The position numbers and the translations under genes were made by a program. DNA of 64,000 bases from Oscillospiraceae bacterium (GTDB lineage: Bacteria; Bacillota; Clostridia; Oscillospirales; Oscillospiraceae): NCBI GenBank assembly GCA_022846075.1, contig AP025582.1, positions 2,604,001 through 2,668,000 of the forward strand. The letters are read 5' to 3'. This document shows, one piece after another, positions 48,601 through 63,600 of the stretch (positions are counted from its first letter, which is position 1; every line of letters begins with the position of its first letter). The notes beneath the pieces are model-generated. The model saw only the letters and a list, made by a program, of their open reading frames with translations, did no database searches and was not told the DNA's origin.

Positions 48601-51600
48601 TGGGGGAAGGTGGCAGCCGGTCGGGCTGACGGATGAGGGGAGCCTTTCCCTTTCGCAATGCCTGGTTCTGTTTCCCGCCGTTCCCCTCATCCGCCCCTAC
48701 GGGGCACCTGAAGGTGAATTGCCCCGAAGGGGCAAGAGAAGCCCCCCTGGGGTGTCCCCCCAGGGGAAGGCTTTTAGACCCCTATCCTCTTCCAAGGAGG
48801 CCACCCTATGACAACCGACAACATCATCCTCTCCTTTGAGGACCTGGACGTCCGCTTTACCCTCCGGGGCCAGGTTTTACGGGCCATCCGGGGCATCTCC
48901 CTGGACGTTTACAAGGGGGAGAGCCTCGCCATCGTGGGGGAGTCCGGCTCGGGCAAGAGCGTCTTCACCAAGTCGGCCATGGGCCTGCTGGACGCCAACG
49001 GCACCATCGCCGGGGGCCACATCTGGTACGATGGGAAGGACATCGCCCAATATCAGACCGAGCAGGAGTGGCTGTCCATCCGGGGCCGGGAGATCGCCAT
49101 GGTCATGCAGGACCCCATGACCTCGCTGAATCCCCTCAAGACCATCGGGGACCAGATTTTGGAGGCGGTGGTCCTCCACCAGGGCCTGAAGGGCGAGGCG
49201 GCCAAGGCCGCCGCCGTGGAGGCCCTGGCCGCCGTGGGCATCGACGAGCCGGAGCGGCGGTACAAGCAGTACCCCCACGAGTTCTCCGGCGGGATGCGCC
49301 AGCGGGTGGTCATCGCCATCGCCGTGGCCTGCCGGCCCAAAATTTTGATTTGTGACGAGCCCACCACCGCTCTGGACGTGACCATCCAAGCCCAGATTTT
49401 GGACCTTATCAAGCAGCTGCAAAAGAAGCTGGATCTGACCACCATCTACATCACCCACGACCTGGGGGTGGTGGCCAACGTGGCCGACCGCATCGCCGTC
49501 ATGTACGCCGGGGACATTGTGGAGGTGGGCACCTGCGACGAGGTGTTCTACGACCCCCACCACCCCTACACCTGGGCCCTGCTGTCCTCCCTGCCCCAGC
49601 TGGGGGTGAAGGGGGAGGCCCTCTACTCCATCGCCGGCACGCCCCCCAACCTCTTCTACGAGGTGAAGGGGGACGCCTTTGCCCCCCGGAACCCCCAGGC
49701 GCTGAACATCGACTTCGTAGAGCGGCCCCCCTTCTTCCAGGTGTCCCCCACCCACAAGGCCCGGACGTGGCTGCTGGACCCACGGGCCCCCAAGGTGGAG
49801 CCCCCGGCGCTCATCCGGGAACTGCGCAGCCAGGGAGGGAAAGCCAATGCCTGAGACACGCCAAAAGCTGCTGGAGGTCAAGGACCTGCGGGTCACCTTC
49901 GGCTCCAAGCGCCACCCCTTCACGGCGGTGGACGGGGTGAGCTTCGATATCTACAAGGGGGAGACCTTCGGCCTGGTGGGGGAGTCCGGCTCGGGCAAGA
50001 CCACCATTGGCCGGGCCATCATCCGCATCAACCCGGTGTCCGGCGGCACCGTGACCTACAAGGGTGAGGTCATCTCCGGCAAAGTGAGCCGGGAGGTGGA
50101 CCGGCGGGTCATCCAGGAGATCCAGATGATTTTCCAGGACCCAATGGCCTCCCTCAATGAGCGGGCCAAGGTGGACTACATCGTCTCCGAGGGGCTGTAC
50201 GCCATGGGGAAGCACCTCACCGAGGAGGAGCGGCGGGCCAAGGTGGCCCGGGCCCTGTCCGACGTGGGGCTGCTGCCCGAGTTCGCCAGCCGCTTCCCTC
50301 ACGAGTTCTCCGGGGGACAGCGCCAGCGCATCGGCATCGCCCGCTCCCTCATCATGGAGCCGGAGTTCATCATCGCCGACGAGCCCATTTCCGCTTTGGA
50401 CGTGTCCATCCGGGCCCAGGTCTTGAACCTCATGTCCAAGCTCCAGAAGGAGCGGGGGCTGACGTACCTCTTCATCGCCCACGATCTGTCCGTGGTGCGG
50501 TTCATCTCCGACCGCATCGGGGTCATCTACAAGGGGCGGCTCATGGAGCTGGCCGGGAGCGAGCAGCTCTTCGCCCATCCGCTCCATCCCTATACACGGG
50601 CGCTCCTCTCCGCCATTCCCATGCCCGACCCGGTGGGGGAGCGGGGGAAGAAGTTGGTGGTCTACGATCCGGGACAGCATCAGTATAGTGATACCAACCC
50701 GCCTTTGTGGGAAGAATTGGAGCCGGGGCACTTTGTGAGGGGGAGCGAAGCCGAGCTGGCGGAGTATCGGGGGATGCTGTGACGGGGCGGCGTTTGGCTG
50801 ATTGGTGGTTGCACGTCAAACGTGCGTGGTTCTGAAAGACCATTCTTTTCTAGAAAAGAATGGCCTCTCAGACTCTCCAAGAAAAGTTTTTTGGTGCTGA
50901 CTTGGGCACAGCCTCCCTTTCTGGTAGAAGGTCTGGTGGGCGTTGGTAGGGGGATAAGCGCGGGTGCGTCTGTCAACCCGTGGTCCCTCTTGCGCCGCTG
51001 CCGCTGACGTGTGCTTGATTGGATGGTGGGTTCGGGCGGATACGTAGCACCGCACATGACCTGGGCTTTCTTTGTAGGGGCGGCTACCAGCCGCCCGCCC
51101 CTCGTCCCCCGTCCCCCGCGGGGCGAGGCTCCCCCCTTGGGGGGAGCTGTCAGCGAAGCTGACTGAGAGGGACTTGCGCTGGCGTGTGCTTGACGGATAG
51201 GTGGGTTCGGGCGGATACTATCCGCCCCTACGGATACGTGGTACCTTACATGCCCGGGCTTTCCTTATAATGGATATGTGGTACCACCTATGACCCGGAC
51301 TTGTGGTACCACTCACGATTTCAGTTTTCCATGTAGGGGCGGCTATCAGCCGCCCGAGTTCCTCACAACTTCCACCGCCCCTGCCCGTGGGCGGGAATTT
51401 TCCTCCCCAAACTGTGTAATAGAAGGTGAATTTCCCCATGATAACCCCCAATTCCCTCTACCCCGGCGCCCGGGTGGCCCTGGTGGCCCCCTCCTCCGCC
51501 GTCCCGGAGGACCGGCTCTCCCCCGCCGTGGAGGCGGTGAAGGCCCTGAGTCTGGAGCCGGTGGTCTACCCCTCCTGCTATTTTGACAATCACCACGGCT

Positions 51601-54600
51601 ACTTCGCCGCCGACGACGGCCAGAGGGCCAAGGATCTCCAGGACGCCTTCGCCGACCCCTCCATCCAGGGTATCTGGTGCATCCGGGGCGGCTACGGCGC
51701 CGGGCGGCTGCTGCCCCTCCTCAACTGGCGGGACATCGCCCGCCATCCCAAGCTCTTCTGCGGCTATTCCGACGTCACCGCCCTCCACATTGCCCTCAAT
51801 CAGTGCTGCCGTCTGGTGACCTATCACACCCCCATGCCCTCCACCGAGCTCTACCAGCCGGTAGACGACTTCACCACGACCTACCTCCGCCGGGCCCTCT
51901 TCGGGGCCCTCACCGGCCCCCTGCCCCTGGGGCAGGAGGTAGCGGCTCTGGCCCCCGGCCGGGCCAGCGGGCCCCTCTGCGGCGGCAACCTCTCCCTCAT
52001 CTGCGACAGCCTGGGTACCCCCTGGGAGATCGACATCAAAGGTAAGCTCCTCTTTTTGGAGGACATCGGGGAAAAGACCTACCGGATCGACGGGATGCTC
52101 ACCCAGCTCCGGAACGCCGGGAAGCTGGACCAGTGCGCCGGCATCCTGCTGGGGGCCTGGACCGACTGCCTGCCCGAGTACCCCGAGAAGACCCTGACCC
52201 TGGAGGAGATCTTCCGGGAGCTGATCCTCCCGGCCGGGAAGCCGGTGTTGGCGGGCCTGCCCGCCGGACATGTCCTGCCCACCCTGTCCCTCCCCCTGGG
52301 GGCCACGGCGGTCATGGACGCGGACGCCAAGAAATTAGAGGTGTGCTCATGACCAGGGATCAACTGACCATTTACCTGGAGCGGGAGATCGCCGTTTTTC
52401 CCGGCCAGACCTCCCTGCTGGTCTCCGACGCTTTTTCCCCTGATCCCTTCTTCAGCCATCAGGCCGAGGCCCGCTTTCCCTCCGCCTCCCTCATCAAGAC
52501 CCCCATCCTCCTCACCGCCCTGGAGCAGGTGCGGCAGGGCATCCTGTCCCTCCGGGACCGGCTGGAGGTGCCCCAGCGGGCCATCCTTCCCGACAGCCAG
52601 GTTTTTGAGGAGGGGCCCGGATTCTTCACCCTGGAGGAGCTTCTCTACTGGATGATCGCCGACAGCGACAACACCGCCGCCAACGTCATTTTGGACACCC
52701 TGGGCCTGGACGCCGTCAACGAATACTGCGCCATCCTGCTGGGCCTTTCCAACACCCTGTGCCAGCGGAAGATGCTGGACTTTGACGCCGCCAGGGCCGG
52801 GCTGGAAAACTACACCTCCGTGGCCGATCAGAGGCGGATGTTCTGCCTGCTCCAAGGTGGCCAAATCCTGAGCCACGGCCTGCGGGAAATCGCCCTGTCC
52901 ATCCTCCGCCGCCAGCGGCACTCCGACTGTATGCTCCGCTATATCGCCGACGACGTGGCCCTGGCCCACAAGACCGGCTCTCTGGACGGCGTGGCCCACG
53001 ACTGCGGCCTCTTCCTCCTGACGAAGCCCCTCTTCGTGGGCATCTGCACCTGGGACGGCCCCAGCCCCGACGGGGACCCGGTCCAGCGGCGGTATATCGG
53101 CCGCCTGGCCAAGGCCATCTACGACACCTACAAGGAGGGCTGAACCATGGAAGCTGTGGTCTCAACGCCCCGCTGTCCCCTCTACCTCCGCCCCAGCGCC
53201 CAGAGCGAGCTGGCCGACGAGGCCCTTCTGGGCTGGGCCGTCACCATCCTGGACGACCCCTGCCCCGGTTGGTACCAGGTCAGGACCGACTACGGCTACA
53301 CCGGCTACGCCCCCGCCGGGGCGCTGACCGTGGGCGACGGCAATGCCCGGCGCTGGGCGGGGCTGGAGAAAAAAACGGTCTGCCGGGCCATCGCCTCCGT
53401 CCGCTCCCGCCCCAATGTCCAGGGCTGGCAGGTGGAGGAGCTTCTCCGGGGGGCCTGGGTGGCCGTCCACGGCGATCCAGACGGCGACGGCTGGCAGAAA
53501 ATCTCCCTCCCCGACGGGCGGGAGGGGTTCACCAAGACCGGCTTCCTCCGCCCCCTGCCCGCCGCCCCCCTCACCGAGGCGGCCTTCCGCCAGGCGGTGA
53601 CCCACAACGCCGGGCTCTACCTGGGGACCCACTACCTCTGGGGGGGCAAGACCCCCATGGGCATCGACTGCTCCGGCCTCACCTTCATGGCCTACCGGCT
53701 GGCGGGGGCCGCCATCTGGCGGGACGCCTCCATCAAGGAGGGCTATCCCCTCCACGCCATCGACCCGGCGGACAAGAAGCCGGGGGATCTGATGTTCTTC
53801 CCCGGCCACGTGGCCATGTACCTGGGCCAAGGCCGCTACATCCACTCCACCGCCTTCAACGGCAGTGATGGGGTGGTCATTAACAGCCTGGACCCGGCCC
53901 AGGCGGACTACCGGCCCGACCTGCCGGAAAAGCTCACCGCCGTGGGGAGCCTGTTTTGAGGACGAAAAACGCCTGTACCCCAAAGGGTACAGGCGTTTCT
54001 TTTGGCTCAGTCCTTTTTGTCCAGCAGCTCCTGGGCCAATTCCACGGCCTCGAATACCATCCGGTCGCAGTGCTCGCCCCGGGGCTCCCCCCGCTCCACG
54101 GCGGCCTTCAGGAGTTCGGCGCAGTTGATGGTGCCGTTCTTGTCCCGGAACCGGCGGAGCAGCTCCGGGCCGGCCTTGTCCCCGGCTTCGGCCATGCCCA
54201 GGGCCATCAGCGCCCCGGTGACGGCGCCGCAGACCGAGCCGCAGCGCATCCCGGAGTTGAAGAAGGCCCCGGCCTTCCGGGCGGTCTCCTCGTCGATGCC
54301 GCAGGCGGCGTGGAAGGGCATCAGGGTGGCCTGGCAGCAGTTGTAGTGGGCGGTGGTATCCGCCCGAAGGGCTTTGGCTTTTTCCAGTGCTTCGCTCATG
54401 TGTGGTGGTCTCCTTTTTCTGTATTTATAGTGAGTTTGGTTGGGTATGTGGTTGTGGGACGGCATTTCGGTGTGGTGGTCACTGGTTGCACGTCAAACGC
54501 GCGCTTATCTGGGGGAAAAGCACGGGAGCGTCTGTGCGACCCGTTGTCCCTCTAGCGCCGCTCGGCCGCTGACGTGTGCTTGACAGACGGTTAGCCTTTA

Positions 54601-57600
54601 GCCTTCCCCTTGGGGGAAGGTGGCAGCCCGAAGGGCTGACGGATGAGGGGAACTGGAGACATGGGAGAGGCCCTGCTACACGATAAGTTCCCCTCATCAG
54701 TCTCGCTTCGCTCGCCAGCTTCCCCCAGGGGAAGCCTAGGACCTACCGAACCCCGGACCCGTTACGAAGTAAGGGGCCGGGGTTTTCTCACGCTCTTGTG
54801 GACAGCCCTAGGGGATGAATCCAAACAAGGGGGCCTCGGCCCCCTTGTTTGGTCGTTGAGAGGGGGTCCAGGGGGAGAGAGTCGAAACTCTCCCCCTGGT
54901 GCTTTCTTGGGGGGTGTGGGGGGCTATTCTTTCCAGAAAGAATAGCCCCCCACGTTCCCCCACCTTGGAAGGTGGAAAAACCTTTAATTAAAGATATCCC
55001 CCTCCTCGGCGAACAGCCGCCTCACCTTCCCCATCAAAGCCCGGTGCTCCGGCCAATCCAACTCCGGATCAACCTCCAGCAGCTCGTTCGCCGCCTCCTG
55101 GGCCTCCTTGAGGACCCGGGTGTCCCCCGCCAGGTCGGCCGCCCGGAGGGTGGGCAGGCCGTGCTGGCGCTGGCCGAAGAAGTCGCCGGGGCCCCGCAGC
55201 TCCAGGTCCTTTTCCGCGATTTTGAAGCCGTCGGTGGTCTGGGTGAAGTATTTGAGCCGCTCCCGGGTCTCAGGGGAGCGGTTGGCGCTCACCAGCACGC
55301 AGTAGGACTGCCACCTCCCCCGGCCCACCCGGCCCCGGAGCTGGTGGAGCTGGGACAGGCCGAAGCGCTCGGCGTTCTCGATGACCATGAGGTTGGCGTT
55401 GGGCACGTCCACCCCCACCTCCACCACGGTGGTGGACACCAGGATGTCGATTTCCCCGTGGGCGAAGGCGGACATGACGGCGCTCTTGTCCCTGGGCTTC
55501 AGCTTGCCGTGGACAAAGGCCACCCGCAGGTCGGGGAACACCGCCTCGGACAGCTCCCTGGCGTAGGCGGTGACCGCCTTGAGCTCGGCGGCTTCCCCTT
55601 CCCCCTCCTCCACGGCGGGACAGATCATGTAGACCTGACGGCCCTCGGACACCTGTTTACGGACGAAGTTGTACATCCGCGCCCGCTTGTCCTCCCCCAC
55701 CAGGAAGGTCTCCACCGCCGTCCGTCCCGGGGGCAGCTCGTCGATGACGGTCACGTCCAAATCGCCGTAGATGAGCAGGGCCAGGGTCCGGGGGATGGGG
55801 GTGGCCGACATGACCAGCACGTGGGGGGGCACCTCCGCCTTGGAGGCCAGGGCCGAGCGCTGGCCCACCCCGAAGCGGTGCTGCTCGTCGGTGATGACCA
55901 GCCCCAAATTCTGATAGACCGCCCCTTCGGACAGCAGGGCGTGGGTGCCCACCATCAGGTCGTATTCCCCCGCCGCCAGGGCGGCCTGGGCGGCCTTTTT
56001 CTCGGCAACCCTCATCCCGCCGGTGAGGAGGCCCACCCGCACCCCGGCGGGGGCGAGAAGCTTGGTCAGCGTCTCATAGTGCTGGCGGGCCAAAATCTCC
56101 GTGGGGGCCATCAGGGCGCTCTGGAAGCCCCCGGCGTGGGCCAGCCAGGCGGCGAAGGCGGCCACCGCCGTCTTGCCCGAGCCCACGTCCCCCTGGATGA
56201 GCCGGTTCATGGGCCGGGGCTGGGTCAGGTCGGCGGCAATCTCCTCCATGGCCCGCCGCTGGGCCCCGGTGGGGGGGAAGGGCAGGAGGGCGAGGAATTC
56301 CTCCAGCTTTCTTTCGGGAAAGGCCCTGCCCTGGGCGTCCGTCCGGCGGCGGCGGAGAAAGGCCATGCCGCAGGAGAGGGTGAAGAGCTCCTCGAACACC
56401 AGCCGCCGCCGGGCCACCGCCAGGGCCTCCTGATCGGCGGGAAAGTGGACGTTCCGGCAGGCGAACTCCGCCGTGCAGAGCTGGTGCTTCTCCCGGACCG
56501 CCGGGGGCAGCTCGTCGGGGACCTGGTCGGCGCAGCCCTCCACGCTCTGGAGGGCCAGGGAGGCCAGCAGGTTGTTGGACACCCCGGCAGTGAGGGAGTA
56601 GACCGGCATGATGCGGCCGGTGAACCGGGCCCGGTCCTCCCGCTCGAACACGGGGTTGGTGAGCTGGCGCTTACGGCCTAATAGCTCCATGCGGCCGTAG
56701 AAGATGTAGCTCTCCCCCACCACCAGGGCCCGGCGGACGTAGTCCTGGTTGAAGAAGGTGACCTCCGCCGCCCCGGAGCCGTCCACGATACGGCACTTGG
56801 TGAGGGTCAGCCCCGCCCGGATGCGGGAGACCCGGGGCGTCTCAGCCACCAGGGCGCAGACGCAGCCCGCCTCCCCGGTAGGGGCGGAGGCGATGGGGTA
56901 TATCTGGGTGCGGTCCTCGTAGGCCCTGGGGTAGTAACCCAGCAGGTCCCCCGCCGCCGTCAGCCCCAGCTTTTGCAGGGCCTTGGCCTTGGCCGGGCCG
57001 ATGCCCGGAAAGGACTGCAAGGGCCTGTCCAGCGTCATGTCTCCTCCCCCCTCTCCCGGTCTTTTTTGTATCCTACCACAAAACCGGCCCCGCTTCAACA
57101 CCCTCCGCCGCCCCTCTTTCGCCCTTTTTTGCAATTTTTGCTTTTTCCACTTGCAAAACGCCCTTCCACCCGATATAATGTGATACATCTAAATTTGAGA
57201 GGAAAGGCGGGGTCAGCCTTGCAAGAGAAGACCTTCCAAAAAGTGATGGTGGCCAACCGGGGGGAGATCGCCATCCGCATCTTCCGGGCCTGCTACGATC
57301 TGGGCCTGCGGACCGTGGCCATCTATTCCAATGAGGACACCTACTCCCTCTTCCGCACCCGGGCGGACGAGGCCTATCTGGTGGGCCGCAACCAAAGCCC
57401 CCTGGCGGCCTACCTGGACATCCCCGCCATCATCACCTTGGCCCAGCGTCGGGGGGTGGACGCCATCCACCCCGGCTACGGCTTTTTGTCCGAGAACGCC
57501 GACTTCGCCAAGGCCTGCGAGGAGGCGGGCATCACCTTCGTGGGGCCCTCCTCCCGGGTGCTGGCCCAGATGGGCGACAAGCTGGCGGCCAAGGCCACGG

Positions 57601-60600
57601 CCATCGCCTGCGGCGTGCCCATCATCCCCGGCTCCACCGAGCCCTTGAAGGACGCGGACGAGGCGGTGGAAAAGGCCCTGTCCTACGGCTTCCCCGTCAT
57701 CCTGAAGGCCGCCGCCGGCGGCGGCGGGCGGGGCATGCGCCGGTGCGACAGCGAAGAGGAGGTCCGCCGCAACTTCGAGCTTGTGAAGGGGGAGGCCAAG
57801 AAGGCCTTCGGCAACGACGACATCTTCATCGAAAAGTACCTGGTGGAGCCCAAGCACATTGAGGTGCAGATTTTGGCCGACCAGTACGGCAACGTGGTCC
57901 ACCTGGGGGAGCGGGACTGCTCCCTCCAGCGCCGCTACCAGAAGGTGGTGGAGTTCGCCCCGGCCTGGAGCGTGCCCCAGGAGGTGCGGGACGCCCTGCA
58001 TGCCGACGCCGTGAAAATTGCAAAACACGTGGGCTATGTCAACGCCGGCACCGTGGAATTCCTGGTGGACAAGAACGGGGGCCACTACTTCATCGAGATG
58101 AACCCCCGCATCCAGGTGGAGCACACCGTCACCGAGATGGTCACCGGCATCGACCTGGTGCGGGCCCAGCTTTTGATTGCCGAGGGCTGCCCCCTGTCCG
58201 ACCCCCGCATCGGCATGGCCCGGCAGGAAAACCTGAACGTCAACGGCTACGCCATCCAGTGCCGGGTCACCACCGAGGCCCCGGCCAACCACTTCGCCCC
58301 CGACACCGGCAAAATCACCGCCTACCGCTCCGGCGGCGGCTTCGGCGTCCGGCTGGACGGCGGCAACGCCTACACCGGGGCGGTCATCTCCCCCTACTAC
58401 GACTCCCTCCTGGTCAAGGTCACCTCCTGGGACAACACCTTCGAGGGCACCTGCAACAAAGCTCGCCGGGCCATCAGCGAGGAGCACGTCCGGGGGGTCA
58501 AGACCAACATCCCCTTCATCACCAACATCCTGGCCCACCCCCTCTTCCGGGCCGGCCAGTGCCACACCAAGTTTATCGACGAGGCCCCCGAGCTCTTCGA
58601 GTTCCAGGAGGGCCAGGACCGGGCCACCAAGGTCCTCAAATACATCGCGGAAATTCAGGTGAGAAACCCGGACAGCCAGCGCAAGCAGCTGGAAATCCCC
58701 CGGGTGCCCGTGCCCAGCCGCCTCCAGACCCCCGCCGACGGGCTGAAGGGCCTGTTGGACGCCCAGGGGCCTGAGGCCCTGTCCAAGTGGGTGCTGGACC
58801 AGAAAAAGCTTCTCGTCACCGACACCACCATGCGGGACGCCCACCAGTCCCTCCTCTCCACCCGGATGCGCACCCGGGACATGGCCCTGGCCGCCCCCGG
58901 CACGGCGGAGATTTTGAAGGACTGCTTCTCCCTGGAGGTTTGGGGGGGCGCCACCTTCGACGTGGCCTACCGCTTCCTCCACGAGTCCCCCTGGGAGCGG
59001 CTGGACATTCTCCGCCAGGCCATCCCCAACGTCCCCTTCCAAATGCTGCTGCGGGGGGCCAACGCCGTGGGGTACACCAACTACCCCGACAACGTGGTGC
59101 GGGCCTTCATCGGCGAGGCCGCCCGGTGCGGCATCGACATTTTCCGGGTCTTCGACTCCCTCAACTGGGTCCCCGGCATGGAGGTGGCCATGGATGAGGT
59201 GCTCAAGCAGGGCAAGTTCTGCGAGGCCACCCTGTGCTACACCGGCGACATTCTGGACCCCAAGCGGGACAAATATACCCTTGAATATTATGTTAACCTG
59301 GCGAAGGAGCTGGAGAAGCGGGGCGCCCACATGCTCTGCGTCAAGGACATGTCCGGCCTGCTGAAGCCCTACGCCGCCAAGAAGCTGATATCGGCCCTTA
59401 AGAACGAGATCGGCATCCCCGTCCACCTCCACACCCACGACACCTCGGGCAACCAGATCGCCGCCTACCTGATGGCCGCCGAGGCGGGGGTGGACGTGGT
59501 GGACTGCGCCGTGGAGTCCATGGCCTCCACCACCTCCCAGCCCTCCCTGGACGCCCTGGTGGCCGCCCTCAAGGGCCAGGAGCGGGACACCGGCTTCGAC
59601 CCCAAGGAGCTGCAGAAGCTCTCCAACTACTGGGCCGACGTGCGCCTGCGCTACGCCCGGTTCGAGGCGGGCATCAAAAACCCCTCCGCCGACATCTACC
59701 GCTACGAGATGCCCGGGGGCCAGTACACCAACCTGAAGGCCCAGGTGGAGAGCTTAGGGTTGGGCCACCAGTTCGAGGCGGTGAAGGAGATGTACCGCTC
59801 GGTCAACGCCATGCTGGGGGACATCGTGAAGGTGACCCCCTCCTCCAAGATGGTGGGCGACCTGGCCATCTTCATGGTTCAGAACGAGCTGACCCCCGAA
59901 AACATTGTGGAAAAGGGGGAGGCCCTCACCTTCCCCGACAGCGTGGTCAGCTACTTCAAGGGCATGATGGGCCAGCCCGCCTGGGGCTTCCCGGAGGACC
60001 TCCAGAGGGTGGTCCTGAAGGGCGAGAAGCCCATCACCTGCCGCCCCGGGGAGCTGCTTCCCCCGGTGGACTTCGCCGCCGCCCGGAAAGAGGTGGAGAA
60101 GTTCTACCCCGACTGCTCGGACCGGACGGTGGTGTCCTGGTGCCTCTACCCCAAGGTGGTGGAGGAGTTCTGCCGCCACCGGCAGGAGTACGGCTATATC
60201 ACCCGCATGGGCAGCCACGTGTTCTTCGACGGCATGGCCCTGGGCGAGACCAACCAAATCAGCATCGAGGACGGCAAGACCCTGGTTATCAAGTACCTGG
60301 GGCTGGGCGACCTCAACGAGGACGGCACCCGGAACGTCCAGTTCGAGCTCAACGGTATGCGGCGGGAGATCGCCGTGGACGACCCCAGCGTGGACGCCCA
60401 GGTGGCCGCCGTGCCCATGGCCGACCCCTCGGACAAGAGCCAGGTGGGGTCCTCCATCCCCGGCATGATCTCCAAGATTTCCGTCAAGGTCGGGGAGGCA
60501 GTGAAGAAGAACCAGGTCATCGCCGTCATCGAGGCCATGAAGATGGAGACCTCCGTGGTGGCCCGGATGGACGGCGTCGTGGAGGAGATTTTGGTGAAGG

Positions 60601-63600
60601 AGGGCTCCACCGTCAAGGCCGGGGAATTACTGATTACCATAAAGTAGGGGTTTGCCCACCTCGGAGGTGGTCCCTCAGCCCCCCAGAAAAGACGCTTTGG
60701 GGAGAGTTTCGACTCTCTCCCCCAAGCCCCCTTCTCAACGACCATCCAAGGGGGCCTCGGCCCTCTTGTTTGGATTCATCCCCCGGGGCTGTCCTTACGG
60801 ACGTAGGATGACCCCAGCCCCTTACTCCGTAATGGGTCCGGGGTTCGGCTGGTCCTAGGCTTCCCTTGGGGGAAGCTGTCGAGCGTAGCGAGACTGATGA
60901 GGGGAACTTATCGTTTCGCAGGGCCTTTCCCATGTCCTCAGTTCCCCTCATCCGTCAGCTCTTCGGGCTGCCACCTTCCCCCGAGGGGAAGGCTAAAGAC
61001 CAACCTTCTGTCAAGCATATGTCAGCGGCCGAGCGGCGCAAGAGGGACCATGTGTCGTACAGACGCACCCGTGCTTTTCCCCCTATCAACGGGCAGTAGA
61101 CCTCCTACTGAAAAGGGAATCTGTGAGCAGGTTTGCACCCAAGACTTTTCTTTGGGGGGCTGGGGCGGCGTTTCTTTTCCTCGGGAAAAGAAATGTCCAC
61201 CAGATAAGCGCACGTCCCGACGTGCAATCAGTGAACTTGAAAACGAACCACCGCTTACAAGAACGCGCCCCCGTCACATCCCCCCACCCAAAACAACGAA
61301 AGGAGCCTTCCCATGGAAACCATCCTAAACCTCCTCCCCCTCACCGACGCCGAGCGCGCCGCCTTCCTGGCCGCCGCCCCCCACGAGGACCAGATCTTCT
61401 GCCCCGCTCCCAAGCTGGCCTTCACCGGTGAGACCGCCTCCCTGGACAAGATTGCCCGGGCCACCATCATCCTGGGCAACGTCCCTACCCATATGCTGGC
61501 CGGGAGCACGGGGCTGAAATGGCTCCAGACCTGGTCCGCCGGGGTCAACCCCTACCTGCTTCCCGGCGCCTTCCCCCAGGGGGCCGCCCTCACCTCCGCC
61601 GTGGGGGCCTACGGCCAGGCGGTGAGCGAGCATATGTTCGCCTCCCTGCTGGCGGTGATGAAGAACCTGCCCGCCTACCGGGACCTCCAGATCGTCCACC
61701 GCTGGGACGACGCGGGCCAGGTCCTTACCCTCCGGGGGGCCAGCGTCCTCCTGCTGGGCACCGGCGACCTGGGCAGCCACTTCGCGGGCCTTGTCAAGGC
61801 CATGGGAGCCCACACCATCGGCCTTAACCGCCATCCGGACAAGCCGGTGGAGCACGTGGACGAGCTCCACCCCCTGGCCGACCTGGACGCCTGGCTCCCC
61901 AAGGCCGACGTGGTGGCCATGACCCTCCCCGAGACCCCCCAGACCGTCCACCTGATGAACGCCCAGCGGTTGGCGCTGATGAAGCCCACCGCCATTCTGG
62001 TGAACGCGGGCCGGGGCACCGGGGTGGATAACCTGGCCCTGGCCGAGGCCCTCCAGGCCGGAAAGCTCTGGGGCGTCGCCCTGGACGTCACCGAGCCCGA
62101 GCCCCTCCCCCAGGACCACCCCCTCTGGGACTGCCCCAACCTCCTGCTGACCCCCCACGTGGCCGGGGGCGACCACCTGGACCAGACCGTTCGCAACATC
62201 GTGGCCATCGCCCTGGAAAACCTGCGCCACTTCATGGCCGGGGAGCCCCTGCGCAACCGGGTGCTCTAAGCCCTTCCCCACGTTTCCCATCCTTTTTCTT
62301 CCAAAATATGATACCCTCCAGACAACAACGTCTGGAGGGTATTGTTATGCGGTCTGTTTTCTGCCTGCTCCTGTCCCTATCCCTGCTCTCCCTCCCCGCC
62401 GGGGCGGCGGCGGAGGCGCCCGTCACCCGGGGGGAGTTCGCCATCCTCCTCTGGCGCTCCGCCGGGGGCTTCCCCTACGACGTCAGCACCCTCCCCTTCT
62501 CCGACGTGGAGAAAAACGCCGACTGTGCCCAGGCGGTGTGCTGGGGCTATGACGAGGGTCTCCTTCGGGGCACCGGGGACGGCCTTTTCTCCCCCGGCCG
62601 CCTCCTCACCCGGGAGGAGTGCGCCGCCCTTCTGCGCCGTTACGACGCCCGCCTGGGCCGGGACACCTTCTTCCCCGACGCGGGCATCTGCAACGACTTC
62701 CAGGACATCTCCCCCTGGGCGGACGACAGCCTCTACTGGGCCTGCTCCACCGGCCGCATGGCCTGGCGGAACCGCCGCCTGGCCCCCTATGAAACGGTGA
62801 CCGCCGCCGAGGCGGAGGGCTATTTCGACACCCTGGGATAGGGCGCCGGGTCACCGCACCAGCTTCTCTAACTGCTCCCAGGTGTAACCCCCCGCCTCGA
62901 TGGCCCCCCAGGTGCCGAACCGCTCCTCCACCATGGCCCAGGTGATGTACCAATAGACATAGTCCACCTGGAGGTGGCAGGGCAGGATGTCCTCGATGAT
63001 CTTCCGCAGGGTCCCGTACCCGTCGGGGATGCCGGGCACGTCGGGGAAGCGCACCTCCACCACGCCGGGATCGGCGGTCTCACTGACCACGGCGTTGAGC
63101 CCGCAGCCCTTCAGATTGTCGTTGACGGCGGCCAGGGTGAAGCTGTCCCCGCCGATGCGCAGCAGGGCCGCCAGCGCCTTTCGCCGCCCCTGGGGGGTCC
63201 CGGCCACCGGCCTGCGGACCAGAAGCTCCTCGATCCGCTCCAGCCCCCAGTCCTCCGCCGTATCCAGAAAGGCCTCCCGCTCCAGGCTTTCCAGCTGCTC
63301 CTCCGCCCCGTCCAGGGCGCGGCCCTCCCCCGCCAGCTCCCCGGCGGTGTACTTCCCCAGCGCCCGGTAAGGCCCCAGGGGCCGCAGCAGCTCCCAGAGC
63401 CGCTGGGCGTGGCTCATGCCGCCACCTCCACCGTCAGGCTGCCCAGCCGGGGCAGCTCCCCGGCCGCCACGGCCAGGTCGGCGGCGGGGGAGAGGACCGC
63501 GCAGTTGGCCACCCCCGCCTGGTTGAACACCAGCCCGCTGAGCTGGGCGGTCAGCACGTCCTTACTCAGCCGCGCCCCGGAGAAAAAGCCCCGGAGGGCG